Assembly (NCBI RefSeq): GCF_032271945.1
Contig: NZ_CP130319.1
Span: 2,127,001-2,191,000, forward strand
Reading direction: 5' to 3'
Source of the DNA: Paenibacillus sp. MBLB1832
Lineage (GTDB): Bacteria; Bacillota; Bacilli; Paenibacillales; NBRC-103111
DNA: 64,000 nt
Shown: piece by piece, positions 8,913-18,647 of the stretch
How positions within the stretch are numbered: position 1 is the stretch's first letter
Layout: each line of letters begins with the position of its first letter
Notes under the pieces: generated by a model
Database searches by the model: none
What the model was told of the DNA's origin: nothing
Seen by the model: only the letters and a program-made list of their open reading frames with translations
Position numbers and translations under genes: made by a program

Positions 8913-11900
8913 ATGAGTAAAACGAAAATGGTAAGCGCTTTCTTTCTGTCTGTATCTTTGTTGATTAGCGGAATAGGCACTGGCATTGCACAGGCGGGCA
9001 CATTTGACGAGAATTATTATATTCTGCCTAACGTATCACCAACAGGTCCCTTATCACGTTTGAATGTAGAATTTAACGATGTGGTGAACACCTTTGGCCA
9101 ATCGAACTATGTGAAAACGGGATTGAGCATGCAGACGCAATACTTAAGCTTAGACACGTACTCTCACCAACAGAATTATAATTGGGATCCCTTTAATTTA
9201 AACGAACAATTGCAATTTGCGCATGATAACAATGTGCCCGTCCTTATTCAGCTTAACGCAGGTGGATGGGCTGGGCATGAAGGACTGATGAATGCATTAT
9301 CGGATGATACGCGTGTCACGACGTGGGATACCAACAACTGGGATATGTATCGGAGCATTGATCAGCACAATTATATGTCTTACTCGCGGAAGAACCTAAA
9401 GCATTATGCATTCAAGAAGCGGAACCTGCAACAGGTCGCTAATCGGTTAGTGGAATGGCGCGCGCAGAATCCTGATCTTCTCGTAGGTGTCAGCCTGGAT
9501 TCCGAGGATTGGGAATATGTATGGGATGGTACGCGTTACTCCGACTATAATCCCTATTCAATCTCGGAGTGGATTGAATGGTTAACAGCCACGGGCATCT
9601 ACGATCCAACGAACGGTGCTTACAAGGGAGAAGCACGGAGTCCTGTGTTTACGTCGATTGCTCAGTTTAATACGTCGATGGGAACAAGTTTCGCATCCTG
9701 GAGCCAAGTCGATCCTCCACGCACGCGTAATGATGGGAATCCTTTCTGGGAGGAATGGACCCGCTGGCGGACGATGCTGCTCAAGCATCATCTGCAAGAT
9801 CTGACGCAGGTACTCATTGATGCCGGGCTGCCGGCTAATCGGGTATATTCTCATCAGAATTACAATCCATCAGGGACTGAGGGGTATTATCTAACATCTT
9901 CCATTTTAACAACAGCTGATTTATCCCCTGGTTCCTTAGGCGTAACGCTTTATGGCGATGCTACAAAAGATTCCAGTTATATGGCGCAAGTGCTTGGATA
10001 TAACAAGAATTGGGGGGCACCTGAGTATAATCCCGAGCAGAAAACGGATAAAGCTTCCGCTTACACAGGCTTGCAAAAGACCTATGAGGGTGGCGCGCAA
10101 TATATTTCTCCCTTAAGTTGGAACGATCCAGCAACATCGCCTTACGAAATCAAAAATACGCAATATGAAGCAGCCATTAAAGATTTTATAGCCAACTATG
10201 GGGGGCAGCGTCGTCCTACTCAATTCGATATTGAAAATCCAGGAACGCTAGTTTATGATTTTGTATCGAATTTTAATCAAGCTGTGGTAAGTAATTCTCC
10301 TGCTGCCAGCAGTGGCTCGCAGATTGTTGGCGGCGAATCGAAAAACGGCATCTTTCTGCATGCCCCTAATACTGGAGATGCGACAGCGGTGTACAACAAT
10401 ATTGCACTTCCGACCGTTGCCAATGGAGATCGCTTAAAGCTGGCCCTATATTCGGGACTAGTGGATGGAGCCAACGGCTCGGATGGGTATGTAGTAAAAG
10501 TGCTTGTGAACGGAACGAATGTATTTACCGGTGATTACTCGGTACCGGCTTATAGTCTTTGGCATCGCTGGGAACCAGCCATGATTGATTTAACCGCCTA
10601 TGCAGGTCAGACCGTACAGGTGACATTAGCCTCCCAGAAGGGGGACAGCAATAGCAACTACGACTGGATTGTCTTTGGTACCCCTGCGATTTATAAGGGA
10701 ACACCTGATTATACGGCGCCAAGCCAAGTTACAGGGTTATCGGCAACAGCTGTAGGAAGTCATCGCATCAATCTGAGCTGGAGCCCGATTTCCAACCAAG
10801 GAGTTGCGGAATACAAAGTATATCGCAGCACAACCTCAGGTTTCACACCAGGTCAAAGTAATTTGGTCGGATTCAGTAATAAGCCGCTGTACGCTGATAC
10901 GAACTTAACACCTTCCACAACCTATTATTATAAGGTCTCGGCTATAGATGATGCGGGGAACGAAGGCACTCCTTCTGCGCAAGCGTCTTCAGCTTCCGGC
11001 ACTAATAATATAACGGCTCCGCCGCAAGTTACCGGTGTTACAGCCACGCTAAGCGGCTCGAAAGACTCTGTTGCCTTATCTTGGGCTGCCAGTGGTGCGA
11101 GTAATATTCGAACCTATAACATTTATCGCAGTACGAAGAGCTCGTTTACAGCGGATGCGACACAGCTCATTGATTCTGTAACAGCGGGATCAACGACATC
11201 GTATACCGATTATGCCCTGTTTGATAACAAAAGCTATTATTATCAAATTACCGCTTGTAATACCAATGATGTTTGCAGTGCCGTATCTAGTACCGTTTCC
11301 GTAACGGTACCTGGTAATTCCAAACTGTGGTCCTTTAACACGAACGGCAATTACGAAGGTTGGAACATGGCGAACGATGTGACGAGCACCTCAGTGAATG
11401 GCCAGCTCAATGTCACGTTATCTGGACCTGATCCATATATCACCTACACAACGAATTTAAACTTACGTGGCAAGCGCAGTCATTATGTGAAAGTGGTGAT
11501 GAAGAACAATACACCAGCTACGTCTGCTCAATTGTTCTGGACAACCGACCAGAATCCCAACTTCTCAGGCTCTCAAACGTTAGTAGTTCCCCTTGTCCCA
11601 AATGATACTTTATATCGCACATACCTATTTAATATTGGCGATCTCTATCAATTTGCGGGTGTTCTGCAGAATATAAGGTTGGATTGGAATGCAAGCTCAG
11701 GGTCAGCTAACATTGATTCTATTGAGATTGTTGACGGTTCTGAGTTGAACGCCTGGGAATTTAATACGAATGGCAATGCAGAGGGGTGGGTCACCCAAGC
11801 CCAAGTAGACAGTTCAACCGTCACGAGCGGGGTATTCCAACTTTCATTTACGAATCGGACAGATCCAACCGTCAATTCCTTAGATAATCTTAAAATAACG

Positions 11901-12941
11901 GCTCGTCCAAACCAATCCCTTCGCATGCTTGCTAAGAATAGCACAGGTGCTCATCAGGCAACCCTGCAGTGGATTACGGATACCGATTCGACATGGGATA
12001 AGGCGAAGAGTGCGACAATTTCCATCAATCCCAATGATGGCGGATTTACCGATTACAACTTCCCTGTTGGTGCTAGCTCTACGTGGACAGGGACCATTAG
12101 GCAGCTGCGTTTACATCCGATTACAAGCGATGGAACAACAACGTGGAGCGGTACGATGGATATCGATCGGCTCGTATTCGGAGCAGGTCTTCCTGTATCC
12201 AATGCTGTAACCTTTGGCATGCCAGGCAATGGCAAGGTTGATTTGTATTGGGCACAGAACCGTGGTGATACGGGGGCAAATGTGTACCGAAGCACCAGTT
12301 ATGATGGTGTGTATACCAAAATCAATGACGCCCCGATCTCCATGCACTATCAAGATACTACAGCTGTGAATGGGCAGACCTATTACTATAAGCTTCAATA
12401 TACGAATTGGTTGGGATCGGGTATCATGACAAGGCCAACAGGGGCCATGACCCCTTCCACAGGAACGATAACTTTGCGCGAACCCAATTTCACCCAGTAT
12501 ATAAGCGGTACAGGAAATTGGTATTATCAAGTGTATAATGGCAGTACTTACAGTAATATGACCTATGTACATGACCAAAGCTTTAACGATTATTGGAGTG
12601 GAGGCGGAGCTAAAATTTCGCGGGTATCCATGAATCCGGCCGTTGGTAATGATCCTGTTCTGAAATGGGTTGCTCCGAGCACAGGCAATATTACGATAAC
12701 AGGAAGGCCTGAATATATCGTCTCGAACCGAACACAGGGAGATGGGGCCGACCTGAAGATTCTAAAAAATAGCACTCAATTATGGTCCGCATCCCTTGCC
12801 CCGACTAGTTACGCAACAGAATCCGCGACGCATTCTCTAACGGTTGCCGTTAATCAAGGAGATGTCATCTACTTCAGAGTAAATGCGAAGACAGATGCGA
12901 CAAGCGAATCGATTTGGTGGAATCCACAAATATCCTATTAA
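8913..12941 (+). CDS. Secreted multidomain glycoside hydrolase-like protein
   Basis: 1,342-aa exported protein. Residues 1-29 form a signal peptide (hydrophobic core, cleavage near AQA-G). About 30-440 look like a TIM-barrel glycosidase: GVSLDSEDWEYVW, a Trp-rich FWEEWTRWR segment and LSWNDPATSPYE. I cannot assign a GH family. Next come a beta-sandwich module (about 440-595), two fibronectin-III domains (about 600-800, both with YKVYRST/YNIYRST strands), two tandem carbohydrate-binding-like modules starting WSFNTNGNYEGW and WEFNTNGNAEGW, and a C-terminal jelly-roll-like domain. Of two adjacent ATGs (8910, 8913), the second has the better spacing (7 bp) from AGGAG. It is a single-gene unit under box A and probably begins polymer breakdown outside the cell. 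Confidence 0.82.
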   Translation: MSKTKMVSAFFLSVSLLISGIGTGIAQAGTFDENYYILPNVSPTGPLSRLNVEFNDVVNTFGQSNYVKTGLSMQTQYLSLDTYSHQQNYNWDPFNLNEQLQFAHDNNVPVLIQLNAGGWAGHEGLMNALSDDTRVTTWDTNNWDMYRSIDQHNYMSYSRKNLKHYAFKKRNLQQVANRLVEWRAQNPDLLVGVSLDSEDWEYVWDGTRYSDYNPYSISEWIEWLTATGIYDPTNGAYKGEARSPVFTSIAQFNTSMGTSFASWSQVDPPRTRNDGNPFWEEWTRWRTMLLKHHLQDLTQVLIDAGLPANRVYSHQNYNPSGTEGYYLTSSILTTADLSPGSLGVTLYGDATKDSSYMAQVLGYNKNWGAPEYNPEQKTDKASAYTGLQKTYEGGAQYISPLSWNDPATSPYEIKNTQYEAAIKDFIANYGGQRRPTQFDIENPGTLVYDFVSNFNQAVVSNSPAASSGSQIVGGESKNGIFLHAPNTGDATAVYNNIALPTVANGDRLKLALYSGLVDGANGSDGYVVKVLVNGTNVFTGDYSVPAYSLWHRWEPAMIDLTAYAGQTVQVTLASQKGDSNSNYDWIVFGTPAIYKGTPDYTAPSQVTGLSATAVGSHRINLSWSPISNQGVAEYKVYRSTTSGFTPGQSNLVGFSNKPLYADTNLTPSTTYYYKVSAIDDAGNEGTPSAQASSASGTNNITAPPQVTGVTATLSGSKDSVALSWAASGASNIRTYNIYRSTKSSFTADATQLIDSVTAGSTTSYTDYALFDNKSYYYQITACNTNDVCSAVSSTVSVTVPGNSKLWSFNTNGNYEGWNMANDVTSTSVNGQLNVTLSGPDPYITYTTNLNLRGKRSHYVKVVMKNNTPATSAQLFWTTDQNPNFSGSQTLVVPLVPNDTLYRTYLFNIGDLYQFAGVLQNIRLDWNASSGSANIDSIEIVDGSELNAWEFNTNGNAEGWVTQAQVDSSTVTSGVFQLSFTNRTDPTVNSLDNLKITARPNQSLRMLAKNSTGAHQATLQWITDTDSTWDKAKSATISINPNDGGFTDYNFPVGASSTWTGTIRQLRLHPITSDGTTTWSGTMDIDRLVFGAGLPVSNAVTFGMPGNGKVDLYWAQNRGDTGANVYRSTSYDGVYTKINDAPISMHYQDTTAVNGQTYYYKLQYTNWLGSGIMTRPTGAMTPSTGTITLREPNFTQYISGTGNWYYQVYNGSTYSNMTYVHDQSFNDYWSGGGAKISRVSMNPAVGNDPVLKWVAPSTGNITITGRPEYIVSNRTQGDGADLKILKNSTQLWSASLAPTSYATESATHSLTVAVNQGDVIYFRVNAKTDATSESIWWNPQISY
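8930..8943 (+). promoter_or_regulatory. Possible catabolite-responsive (cre) element
   Basis: GGTAAGCGCTTTCT in codons 6-11 of the secreted glycosidase matches the CcpA cre consensus at 12 of 14 positions, including the CG core. Intragenic cre sites near starts are common in Firmicute carbohydrate genes. Single site, not tested. Confidence 0.35.
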
Positions 12942-12954
12942 ACGTTTCAGTCGT

Positions 12955-12984
12955 CAATCCCAAACGAGCTCTCGTTTGGGATTG
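12955..12984 (+). terminator. Hairpin after the secreted glycosidase gene
   Basis: Perfect 14-bp arms CAATCCCAAACGAG and CTCGTTTGGGATTG. Only a weak T-rich tail follows, so termination may be partial. Confidence 0.6.
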
Positions 12985-13029
12985 GCTATTTAGGCTGCTT
13001 ATTAACCCGAAAAGCAAGTTTATCAGATC

Positions 13030-13093
13030 GTAAAGATAATTGCCCTATGTAAAAATGTTTGTCTACAGAGGCCCTACGGCTATGAGATATGAT
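13030..13093 (+). promoter_or_regulatory. Regulon box B and promoter of the ABC importer operon
   Basis: GTAAAGAT at 13030 and GTAAAAAT at 13049 (19-bp period). TATGAT at 13088 begins 34 bp after the second GTAAA. No good -35 is present 17 bp before the -10, as expected for an activator-dependent promoter. Confidence 0.8.
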
Positions 13094-13132
13094 GAATTTG
13101 TAAAGAAGAACAGCGTTCATAGGAGGAGTCAA

Positions 13133-14797
13133 ATGAAGAAGAACTTGCAAGTGTTAATGGTTACAGCTGTATCTTTGTCGTTGCTGCTTACGTCAGCTTG
13201 CTCTACGAAGAAATCGGATGCTCCAGCTGAAACGGCAGCTGCGAGTGCATCAGCACAACCTGCGAAGGCGTTACCGGACATCGATCCATTTAAATTTAAG
13301 GATCCCGTAACAGTCAATTTTGGCAAGAGCGTTGTGGACATTAAGAAATACGCGGAGGGCGAGGATCCAGAGAATAACGCTGTTTACAAGTTGATGAACA
13401 CCACGATTAACATCGTAGCCAAGAACAAGTTTGCCGTTCCATTTGATACGTACCAGCAGAAAATTAAGCTGGGAATTGCTTCTAATGATATTCCGGATAT
13501 ATTCTATGCCGACCAAGAAATGCTGGAAGAGTTAATTAAGAATGATATGCTGGCTGACTTAACTCCGTACTATGAGAAGTATGAAACAGAAAACGCGAAG
13601 AAAATCCTTTCTTACGGCGATAAGGTGCTTTTTAAAGGAGCCACCAAGAACGGTAAATTGTATGGCATGCCGAATGTGTCTGACGCACAGAATGGTGTAC
13701 CAGCAGCTTACATTCGTAAGGATTGGTTGGAGAAGCTAGGTGGCAAAAAACCAGCCAGCTTTGAAGAACTTATTGCTCTTGGTAAGGATTTTGCCACGAA
13801 AGATCCGGATGGAAACGGTAAAGCGGATACACTCGGATTCGCTTTTAATAATGAGTTGGATCTACGCTACACGTCCTTTATGAATGCATATGGCGTGTAT
13901 CCAAAGGTCTATATGAAAGGTGCAGACGGCAAATTCACTTATGGAAGTATCGATCCGAAGATGAAGGATGGTCTTGCGAAGCTGGCGGAGTTGTACAAAG
14001 CAGGTGCCATTGACAAAGAGTTTGTTACACAAAACATGCCGAAAATGGCAGAGGGTGTATCCAAAGGCAGTGTAGGTATCTTCTTAGGCGAGTTCTTCTC
14101 ACCGCTATGGCCGTTGCAGGATGCACTAAAGAATGTTAAAGGTGCAGATTATATTGGTATACCGGTTCCAGGTCTTGGCGGCAAGGAATATAAGCCGTAT
14201 GTGCCAATCAACGCTAATGGCTATTTCGTTGTTCGCAAAGGTTTTGAACATCCAGAGGCACTTATGTTAATTCTGAATAATGAAGCCGAAGTGAGCTACA
14301 ACAACTTGAACAATGCCTGGTCGAAGGGCTATGCGGATATAAATAAAAACGAGAAGTATGCAGCTCTAGGAGGCGTCAATAACTGGTTACCGGTATTTTT
14401 AGATCGTCCTGATGCTAACCTAAACCGTTATAATTTGTTTAAATATGCGATTGATAATAAAGATGATACGAAGATGCCAGAGGATCAACGGACAACCTTC
14501 CTGAATGTGAAGAAAGGGATGGAAGGAGATCCGAATAACTGGGCATGGTACAAAACGTTCTTGGAAGGCGTACCTTCCGCAGGCAGCTATAAAAACGTAG
14601 TCCGGAACGATTGGATTGGTTCCCCTACGGCAACGGGCAAGCTAAAAGGCGCTGCGCTTAAGAAATTGGAAGACGAAGCGATCATTAACATCATCGTTGG
14701 TCAGAAGCCGGTTGACGAATTTGATGCCTTTGTCAAACAGTGGAAAGAACAAGGCGGTCAACAAATTCTAGATGAGATGAACGCTGCTTCGAAATAA
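13133..14797 (+). CDS. LplA-type extracellular sugar-binding lipoprotein
   Basis: 554-aa substrate-binding lipoprotein of an ABC importer. Signal peptide with lipobox LLTSAC (Cys about residue 22) for membrane anchoring. A calcium-loop-like DPDGNGKAD segment, common in large LplA/YtcQ-type binding proteins, lies near residue 225. The start at 13133 is chosen over an earlier in-frame ATG because AGGAGG lies 6 bp upstream and the signal peptide begins exactly there. First gene of an operon with two permeases; no ATPase is encoded, so it must use a shared MsmX-like ATPase. It is a full-length paralogue of the 16938 protein. Substrate is unknown, probably an oligosaccharide released by the neighbouring hydrolases. 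Confidence 0.9.
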   Translation: MKKNLQVLMVTAVSLSLLLTSACSTKKSDAPAETAAASASAQPAKALPDIDPFKFKDPVTVNFGKSVVDIKKYAEGEDPENNAVYKLMNTTINIVAKNKFAVPFDTYQQKIKLGIASNDIPDIFYADQEMLEELIKNDMLADLTPYYEKYETENAKKILSYGDKVLFKGATKNGKLYGMPNVSDAQNGVPAAYIRKDWLEKLGGKKPASFEELIALGKDFATKDPDGNGKADTLGFAFNNELDLRYTSFMNAYGVYPKVYMKGADGKFTYGSIDPKMKDGLAKLAELYKAGAIDKEFVTQNMPKMAEGVSKGSVGIFLGEFFSPLWPLQDALKNVKGADYIGIPVPGLGGKEYKPYVPINANGYFVVRKGFEHPEALMLILNNEAEVSYNNLNNAWSKGYADINKNEKYAALGGVNNWLPVFLDRPDANLNRYNLFKYAIDNKDDTKMPEDQRTTFLNVKKGMEGDPNNWAWYKTFLEGVPSAGSYKNVVRNDWIGSPTATGKLKGAALKKLEDEAIINIIVGQKPVDEFDAFVKQWKEQGGQQILDEMNAASK

Positions 14798-14829
14798 TAA
14801 CGTGTATTTAATTTACTTATTCTTTCCGT

Positions 14830-14860
14830 CGGGTAAGTTGCACCCCCTGCAACTTATCCG
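14830..14860 (+). other. Intercistronic hairpin between binding protein and permease
   Basis: A 13-bp stem with a CCCCC loop and no T-run. Likely protects the 3' end of the binding-protein mRNA or partly terminates, so that the binding protein is made in excess over the permeases. Confidence 0.6.
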
Positions 14861-14887
14861 GTGCAGAGAATATAAAGGAGCAAGCGC

Positions 14888-15838
14888 ATGAGGATTTCTT
14901 TAGAAGGAGCACTTACCCGATTCCAGCGTCGCCCTCATAGGTCAGCTAAGCGCAATAACCAGGCTTGGCAACTGCACACCATGATATTTCCAGGTATGTT
15001 GCTTCTATTCCTTTTTAATATTGTCCCCATGTACGGCATTCTCATTGCATTCAAGGATTTTATTCCAAGTAAAGGAATATGGAACTCACCGTGGGTGGGC
15101 TTGCAATACTTTGATTTTATGATGCAATTGCCAGATGTGTGGTTAGTAACGAAAAATACAATCATTATCGCGGGTCTTAAAATATTGCTTGGATTTCCTG
15201 TACCGATTATTGTTGCACTGCTATTAAATGAAATAGGACGGTCATGGTTTAAGCGGACGGTTCAAACGATCGTATATTTACCGAATTTTTTATCTTGGGT
15301 CATTTTATCGGGCTTAATTTTGGATGTATTTGCGGTGAATGGCGGACTTGTTAATAGTTTTCTGAAGTTTTTCTCCATAGAACCTATTTATTTTTTAGGG
15401 GATAACACGTATTTTCGATCCATAATTATATCTACAGATATTTGGAAAAACTTCGGGTGGGGAACGGTCATCTATATGGCTGCCTTAACGAGCATCGACC
15501 CCTCACTATATGAATCTGCGATTATGGATGGGGCATCCCGCTGGAAACAAACCTTGCATATTACCATACCCGGCATCGTTCCCATTATTATGCTCACAGC
15601 CATCTTGAGTATGGGGAATATTCTAAATGCGGGCTTTGATCAAATATTTAATCTGTATAATCCACTTGTCATGAAGACGGGCGACATTATTGATACGTAT
15701 GTGTATCGGGTAGCTTTCAATGATGCCAACTGGAGCTTGAGTACGATGGTAGGACTCATCAAATCCGTTGTAAACAGCCTGCTCATCGTTACAGGATACT
15801 GGATGGCCTATAAGTGGACGGATTATCGGGTATTTTAA
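14888..15838 (+). CDS. LplB-type sugar ABC transporter permease
   Basis: 316-aa membrane permease. A basic N-terminal tail precedes about six hydrophobic segments beginning IFPGMLLLFLFNIVPMYGI. The EAA loop that docks the ATPase is ESAIMDGASRWKQ (about residues 208-220). AAAGGAG lies 8 bp before the ATG. Second gene of the importer operon, followed 20 bp later by its partner permease. Sequence style matches LplB/YtcP-type permeases. Confidence 0.92.
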   Translation: MRISLEGALTRFQRRPHRSAKRNNQAWQLHTMIFPGMLLLFLFNIVPMYGILIAFKDFIPSKGIWNSPWVGLQYFDFMMQLPDVWLVTKNTIIIAGLKILLGFPVPIIVALLLNEIGRSWFKRTVQTIVYLPNFLSWVILSGLILDVFAVNGGLVNSFLKFFSIEPIYFLGDNTYFRSIIISTDIWKNFGWGTVIYMAALTSIDPSLYESAIMDGASRWKQTLHITIPGIVPIIMLTAILSMGNILNAGFDQIFNLYNPLVMKTGDIIDTYVYRVAFNDANWSLSTMVGLIKSVVNSLLIVTGYWMAYKWTDYRVF

Positions 15839-15858
15839 AAGGCAGAAGGGAGTACACG

Positions 15859-16740
15859 ATGAGAAAATGGGATCAAACATGGGGCTTTCGAGTCTTTGCT
15901 ATCGGTAATTACCTCTTTCTGACCGCAATAGCCTTATTATGCCTATTGCCACTGCTTAACGTGCTGTCCGTATCACTCAGCTCGAGCTACGCGGCCAACG
16001 CAAACCTTGTAAAGCTATGGCCTGTAGATTTTACGCTAAAGTCCTACCAACTAATTTTCTCCAGGAAGGAGATTCATGACGCATTTGTGATCTCCATTGA
16101 ACGGACGGTGTTGGGCGTTCTGCTTAACAACATCCTAACGGTCTTCATGGCGTACCCGTTGTCCAAATCAGGCCTGCGGTTCCGTGGACGAAATATCTAC
16201 ATGTGGACGATCATATTCGTTATGCTATTTAATGGGGGACTTGTTCCCACCTACATTCTTGTTAAAGATCTTCATCTTATCAATACAATATGGTCACTTA
16301 TTCTTCCTGGTGCCGTGCCCATCTTCAGCGTTATTCTCATGATGAATTTCTTTAAGCAGCTGCCGAACGAAATAGAAGAAGCTGCTTTTATCGATGGGGC
16401 ATCTTACTGGAAAAGTTTACTCTATGTGATCATTCCGCTGTCCATGCCCGTCATTGCGACGGTTACCTTATTTCATTTTGTTGCCCACTGGAACGATTGG
16501 TTCTCAGGTCTGCTTTACATGAACGATCTCAAGAACTATCCCCTACAGACTACGCTTCAAACTGTCTTAAAGGGAGCAGACATCAAATCGTTGGAAGATG
16601 CCAAGAATTATAGTGATGTCTCGAGTCGGACGCTGCGAAGCGCACAAATTTTCGTGACCACTCTCCCTATTTTAATTCTTTATCCATTCCTGCAAAAGTA
16701 TTTCACCAAAGGAATTGTCCTTGGTTCTGTTAAAGGGTAG
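15859..16740 (+). CDS. LplC-type sugar ABC transporter permease
   Basis: 293-aa permease, second half of the transmembrane pair. Hydrophobic segments start at NYLFLTAIALLCLLPLLNVL. The EAA loop is EEAAFIDGASYWKSLLYVIIP (about residues 174-194). The ATG at 15859 follows AGAAGGGAG; an earlier in-frame ATG at 15814 lies inside the upstream permease and has no ribosome site. Last gene of the operon, ahead of a terminator. Confidence 0.92.
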   Translation: MRKWDQTWGFRVFAIGNYLFLTAIALLCLLPLLNVLSVSLSSSYAANANLVKLWPVDFTLKSYQLIFSRKEIHDAFVISIERTVLGVLLNNILTVFMAYPLSKSGLRFRGRNIYMWTIIFVMLFNGGLVPTYILVKDLHLINTIWSLILPGAVPIFSVILMMNFFKQLPNEIEEAAFIDGASYWKSLLYVIIPLSMPVIATVTLFHFVAHWNDWFSGLLYMNDLKNYPLQTTLQTVLKGADIKSLEDAKNYSDVSSRTLRSAQIFVTTLPILILYPFLQKYFTKGIVLGSVKG

Positions 16741-16743
16741 GGC

Positions 16744-16799
16744 TAACCTCTATATGCAATCACTCATTGGAGTGGCTGCAAGTGGAGGTTTTCTTTTTA
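16744..16799 (+). terminator. Terminator of the ABC importer operon
   Basis: Stem with outer arms AACCTC/GAGGTT and inner arms GCAATCACT/AGTGGCTGC, followed by TTTTCTTTTT. Confidence 0.8.
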
Positions 16800-16827
16800 T
16801 ATAAGCATCCCCACTGGTAATCGTAAT

Positions 16828-16892
16828 GTAAAGATATTACCCTTTCGGTAAATATTTTTTCCTTTGTTCCGGAGGGGGAATCATATTATGAT
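16828..16892 (+). promoter_or_regulatory. Regulon box C and promoter of the three-component sensor operon
   Basis: GTAAAGAT at 16828 and GTAAATAT at 16848 (20-bp period, one longer than the others). TATGAT at 16887 begins 34 bp after the second GTAAA. If the regulator encoded in this operon binds here, it controls itself. Confidence 0.78.
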
Positions 16893-16937
16893 GAGGGTAG
16901 AGATTTCATAAATCGCTAACCATGGAGGTAGCCCCAT

Positions 16938-18647
16938 ATGCAGAAGCGTAACCAGCTCATCTATGTACTTGGCACACTGTTTCTCCTTGGGGGAATGGCG
17001 TTATTCTACCAGTATATTATCGACCCTTCACAGACGAACACAGGAGCTCATCCTACCAAGAATAATCCTGCTCCCCTAAGTTCCTCAGCTGATCATGATC
17101 TATTTGGGAAATACGATAAACCTATCGATATGACCGTCTACGCTGGAATTAATGATGTGATGAAATTCGCTCCCAATGAATCGATCGATGATAATTTCCA
17201 TACACGCATCCAAATGAAGTACTTAAACATTCATTACATCAATAAATGGGTAGCCGATGGCAGCAAAATTAACGAAAGGTTAAATCTCGCTATTGCCAAT
17301 AATGATCTGCCTGATGTGATTCAAGTGGATATTTCCCAATTAAACCGTTTGATTCGAAATGGACAGATACAGGATCTAACGGGAATATGGGAGGATTATG
17401 CCTCCGAGGCCCTCAAGCAAAATATGGGCTACCAGGATAATGCTGCGTTCCTTCCTGCAACGAAAGACAAAAAAATATATGGGATTCCACTTCCCTATGA
17501 TGCTGGTAATCATACGGCCATGATGTATATTCGCAAGGATTGGTTATCTAAACTTGGTTTGAATCCACCAACGACCTATGAAGAGTTGCGTGCGGTCGCG
17601 AAGGCATTCGTCGAGCAAGATCCCGATGGAAATAGCAAGAATGATACCTTTGCCTTCTCTATGGATCAAGGGTCCGCGGAGGGAGGAATTGGCGGCTTTA
17701 CCTTTGAAGCGCTTGCTGCTGCATTTCATGCCTATCCTCGCAGCTGGATTCGGGAAAGCAACGGCTCTGCGGCCTATGGCGGCATTCAGCCAGAGATGAA
17801 GGAAGCGCTAGCAGCGGTCCAGGACTTTTATCTGATGGGCGCCATAGAACCGGAGTTTCCCATTCATGATCTGCCTAAATCCATGCAGCGAGTAATTAAC
17901 GGAAAAGTTGGAATTGTATTCGGACCCTTCTACTACCCACTATGGCCGCTAAAAGATACTCTGCAGAATGATCCTAAGGCAGACTGGCTTGTTCTTCCGA
18001 TTCCAGGAAAGGGAGGAGAGAAGGTGGTTCCGCGCTCCGTCATCTCCACGAATAACTGGGTTGTTGTACGTAAAGGGTATGAGCATCCGGAAGCGCTGGT
18101 AAAGTCAATGAACCTATATTTTGCGATGCAGGAGGGGATCGGAGAGGTTGGTCAACTTTGGCGAGAGGCCAATTCTGGCACTTACAAGGATATGTCGATT
18201 CATTTATATGCCAAACCATATGCCTTCGATTCGCCCAATCGCAACATGCAGACAGGTAAGCAAATTCTAGAGACGATTGACCATAATGACGAGTCCTATC
18301 TGAAGACGCAAGCAGCGAAAGATAATTACTTCCAGAATATTAAGCCGGGGGGATTATCGGGGTGGGGGTTTCGTAAGGTGTTCTATGATGCGGAGCGTGT
18401 TCTTGCCCAATACGACAAAGTGCAATACTCCATGTTTTTTGGAGCTCCTACGCCAACTATGATCGTAAAAGGAAACGCACTTGCCAAGCTTGAATACGAA
18501 ATGTATAACGAAATTATTATGGGAGCGCCGCTTTCTAAGTTTGATGATTTTACGGCCTTATGGCGAACCTATGGCGGGGATGATATAACAACCGAAGTGA
18601 ATGCATGGGCTCGTGCGAATACATCCCTTAGGGGAGGAACACCATGA
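16938..18647 (+). CDS. Membrane-anchored binding-protein paralogue, probable sensor component
   Basis: 569-aa protein of the LplA binding-protein family. Unlike true importer lipoproteins it has no lipobox Cys; residues 7-27 form an uncleaved-looking membrane anchor (LIYVLGTLFLLGGMALFYQYI). The solute-binding fold shares IRKDWL..LG, DPDGNSKND and GYEHPEAL with the 13133 protein. Its last codons overlap the kinase start by 4 bp (ATGA), so it is made with the kinase rather than with permeases. This matches three-component sugar sensors such as AraP-AraS-AraT of Geobacillus, in which the binding protein presents the sugar to the kinase. That role is inferred from gene order and the missing lipobox. 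Confidence 0.82.
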   Translation: MQKRNQLIYVLGTLFLLGGMALFYQYIIDPSQTNTGAHPTKNNPAPLSSSADHDLFGKYDKPIDMTVYAGINDVMKFAPNESIDDNFHTRIQMKYLNIHYINKWVADGSKINERLNLAIANNDLPDVIQVDISQLNRLIRNGQIQDLTGIWEDYASEALKQNMGYQDNAAFLPATKDKKIYGIPLPYDAGNHTAMMYIRKDWLSKLGLNPPTTYEELRAVAKAFVEQDPDGNSKNDTFAFSMDQGSAEGGIGGFTFEALAAAFHAYPRSWIRESNGSAAYGGIQPEMKEALAAVQDFYLMGAIEPEFPIHDLPKSMQRVINGKVGIVFGPFYYPLWPLKDTLQNDPKADWLVLPIPGKGGEKVVPRSVISTNNWVVVRKGYEHPEALVKSMNLYFAMQEGIGEVGQLWREANSGTYKDMSIHLYAKPYAFDSPNRNMQTGKQILETIDHNDESYLKTQAAKDNYFQNIKPGGLSGWGFRKVFYDAERVLAQYDKVQYSMFFGAPTPTMIVKGNALAKLEYEMYNEIIMGAPLSKFDDFTALWRTYGGDDITTEVNAWARANTSLRGGTP

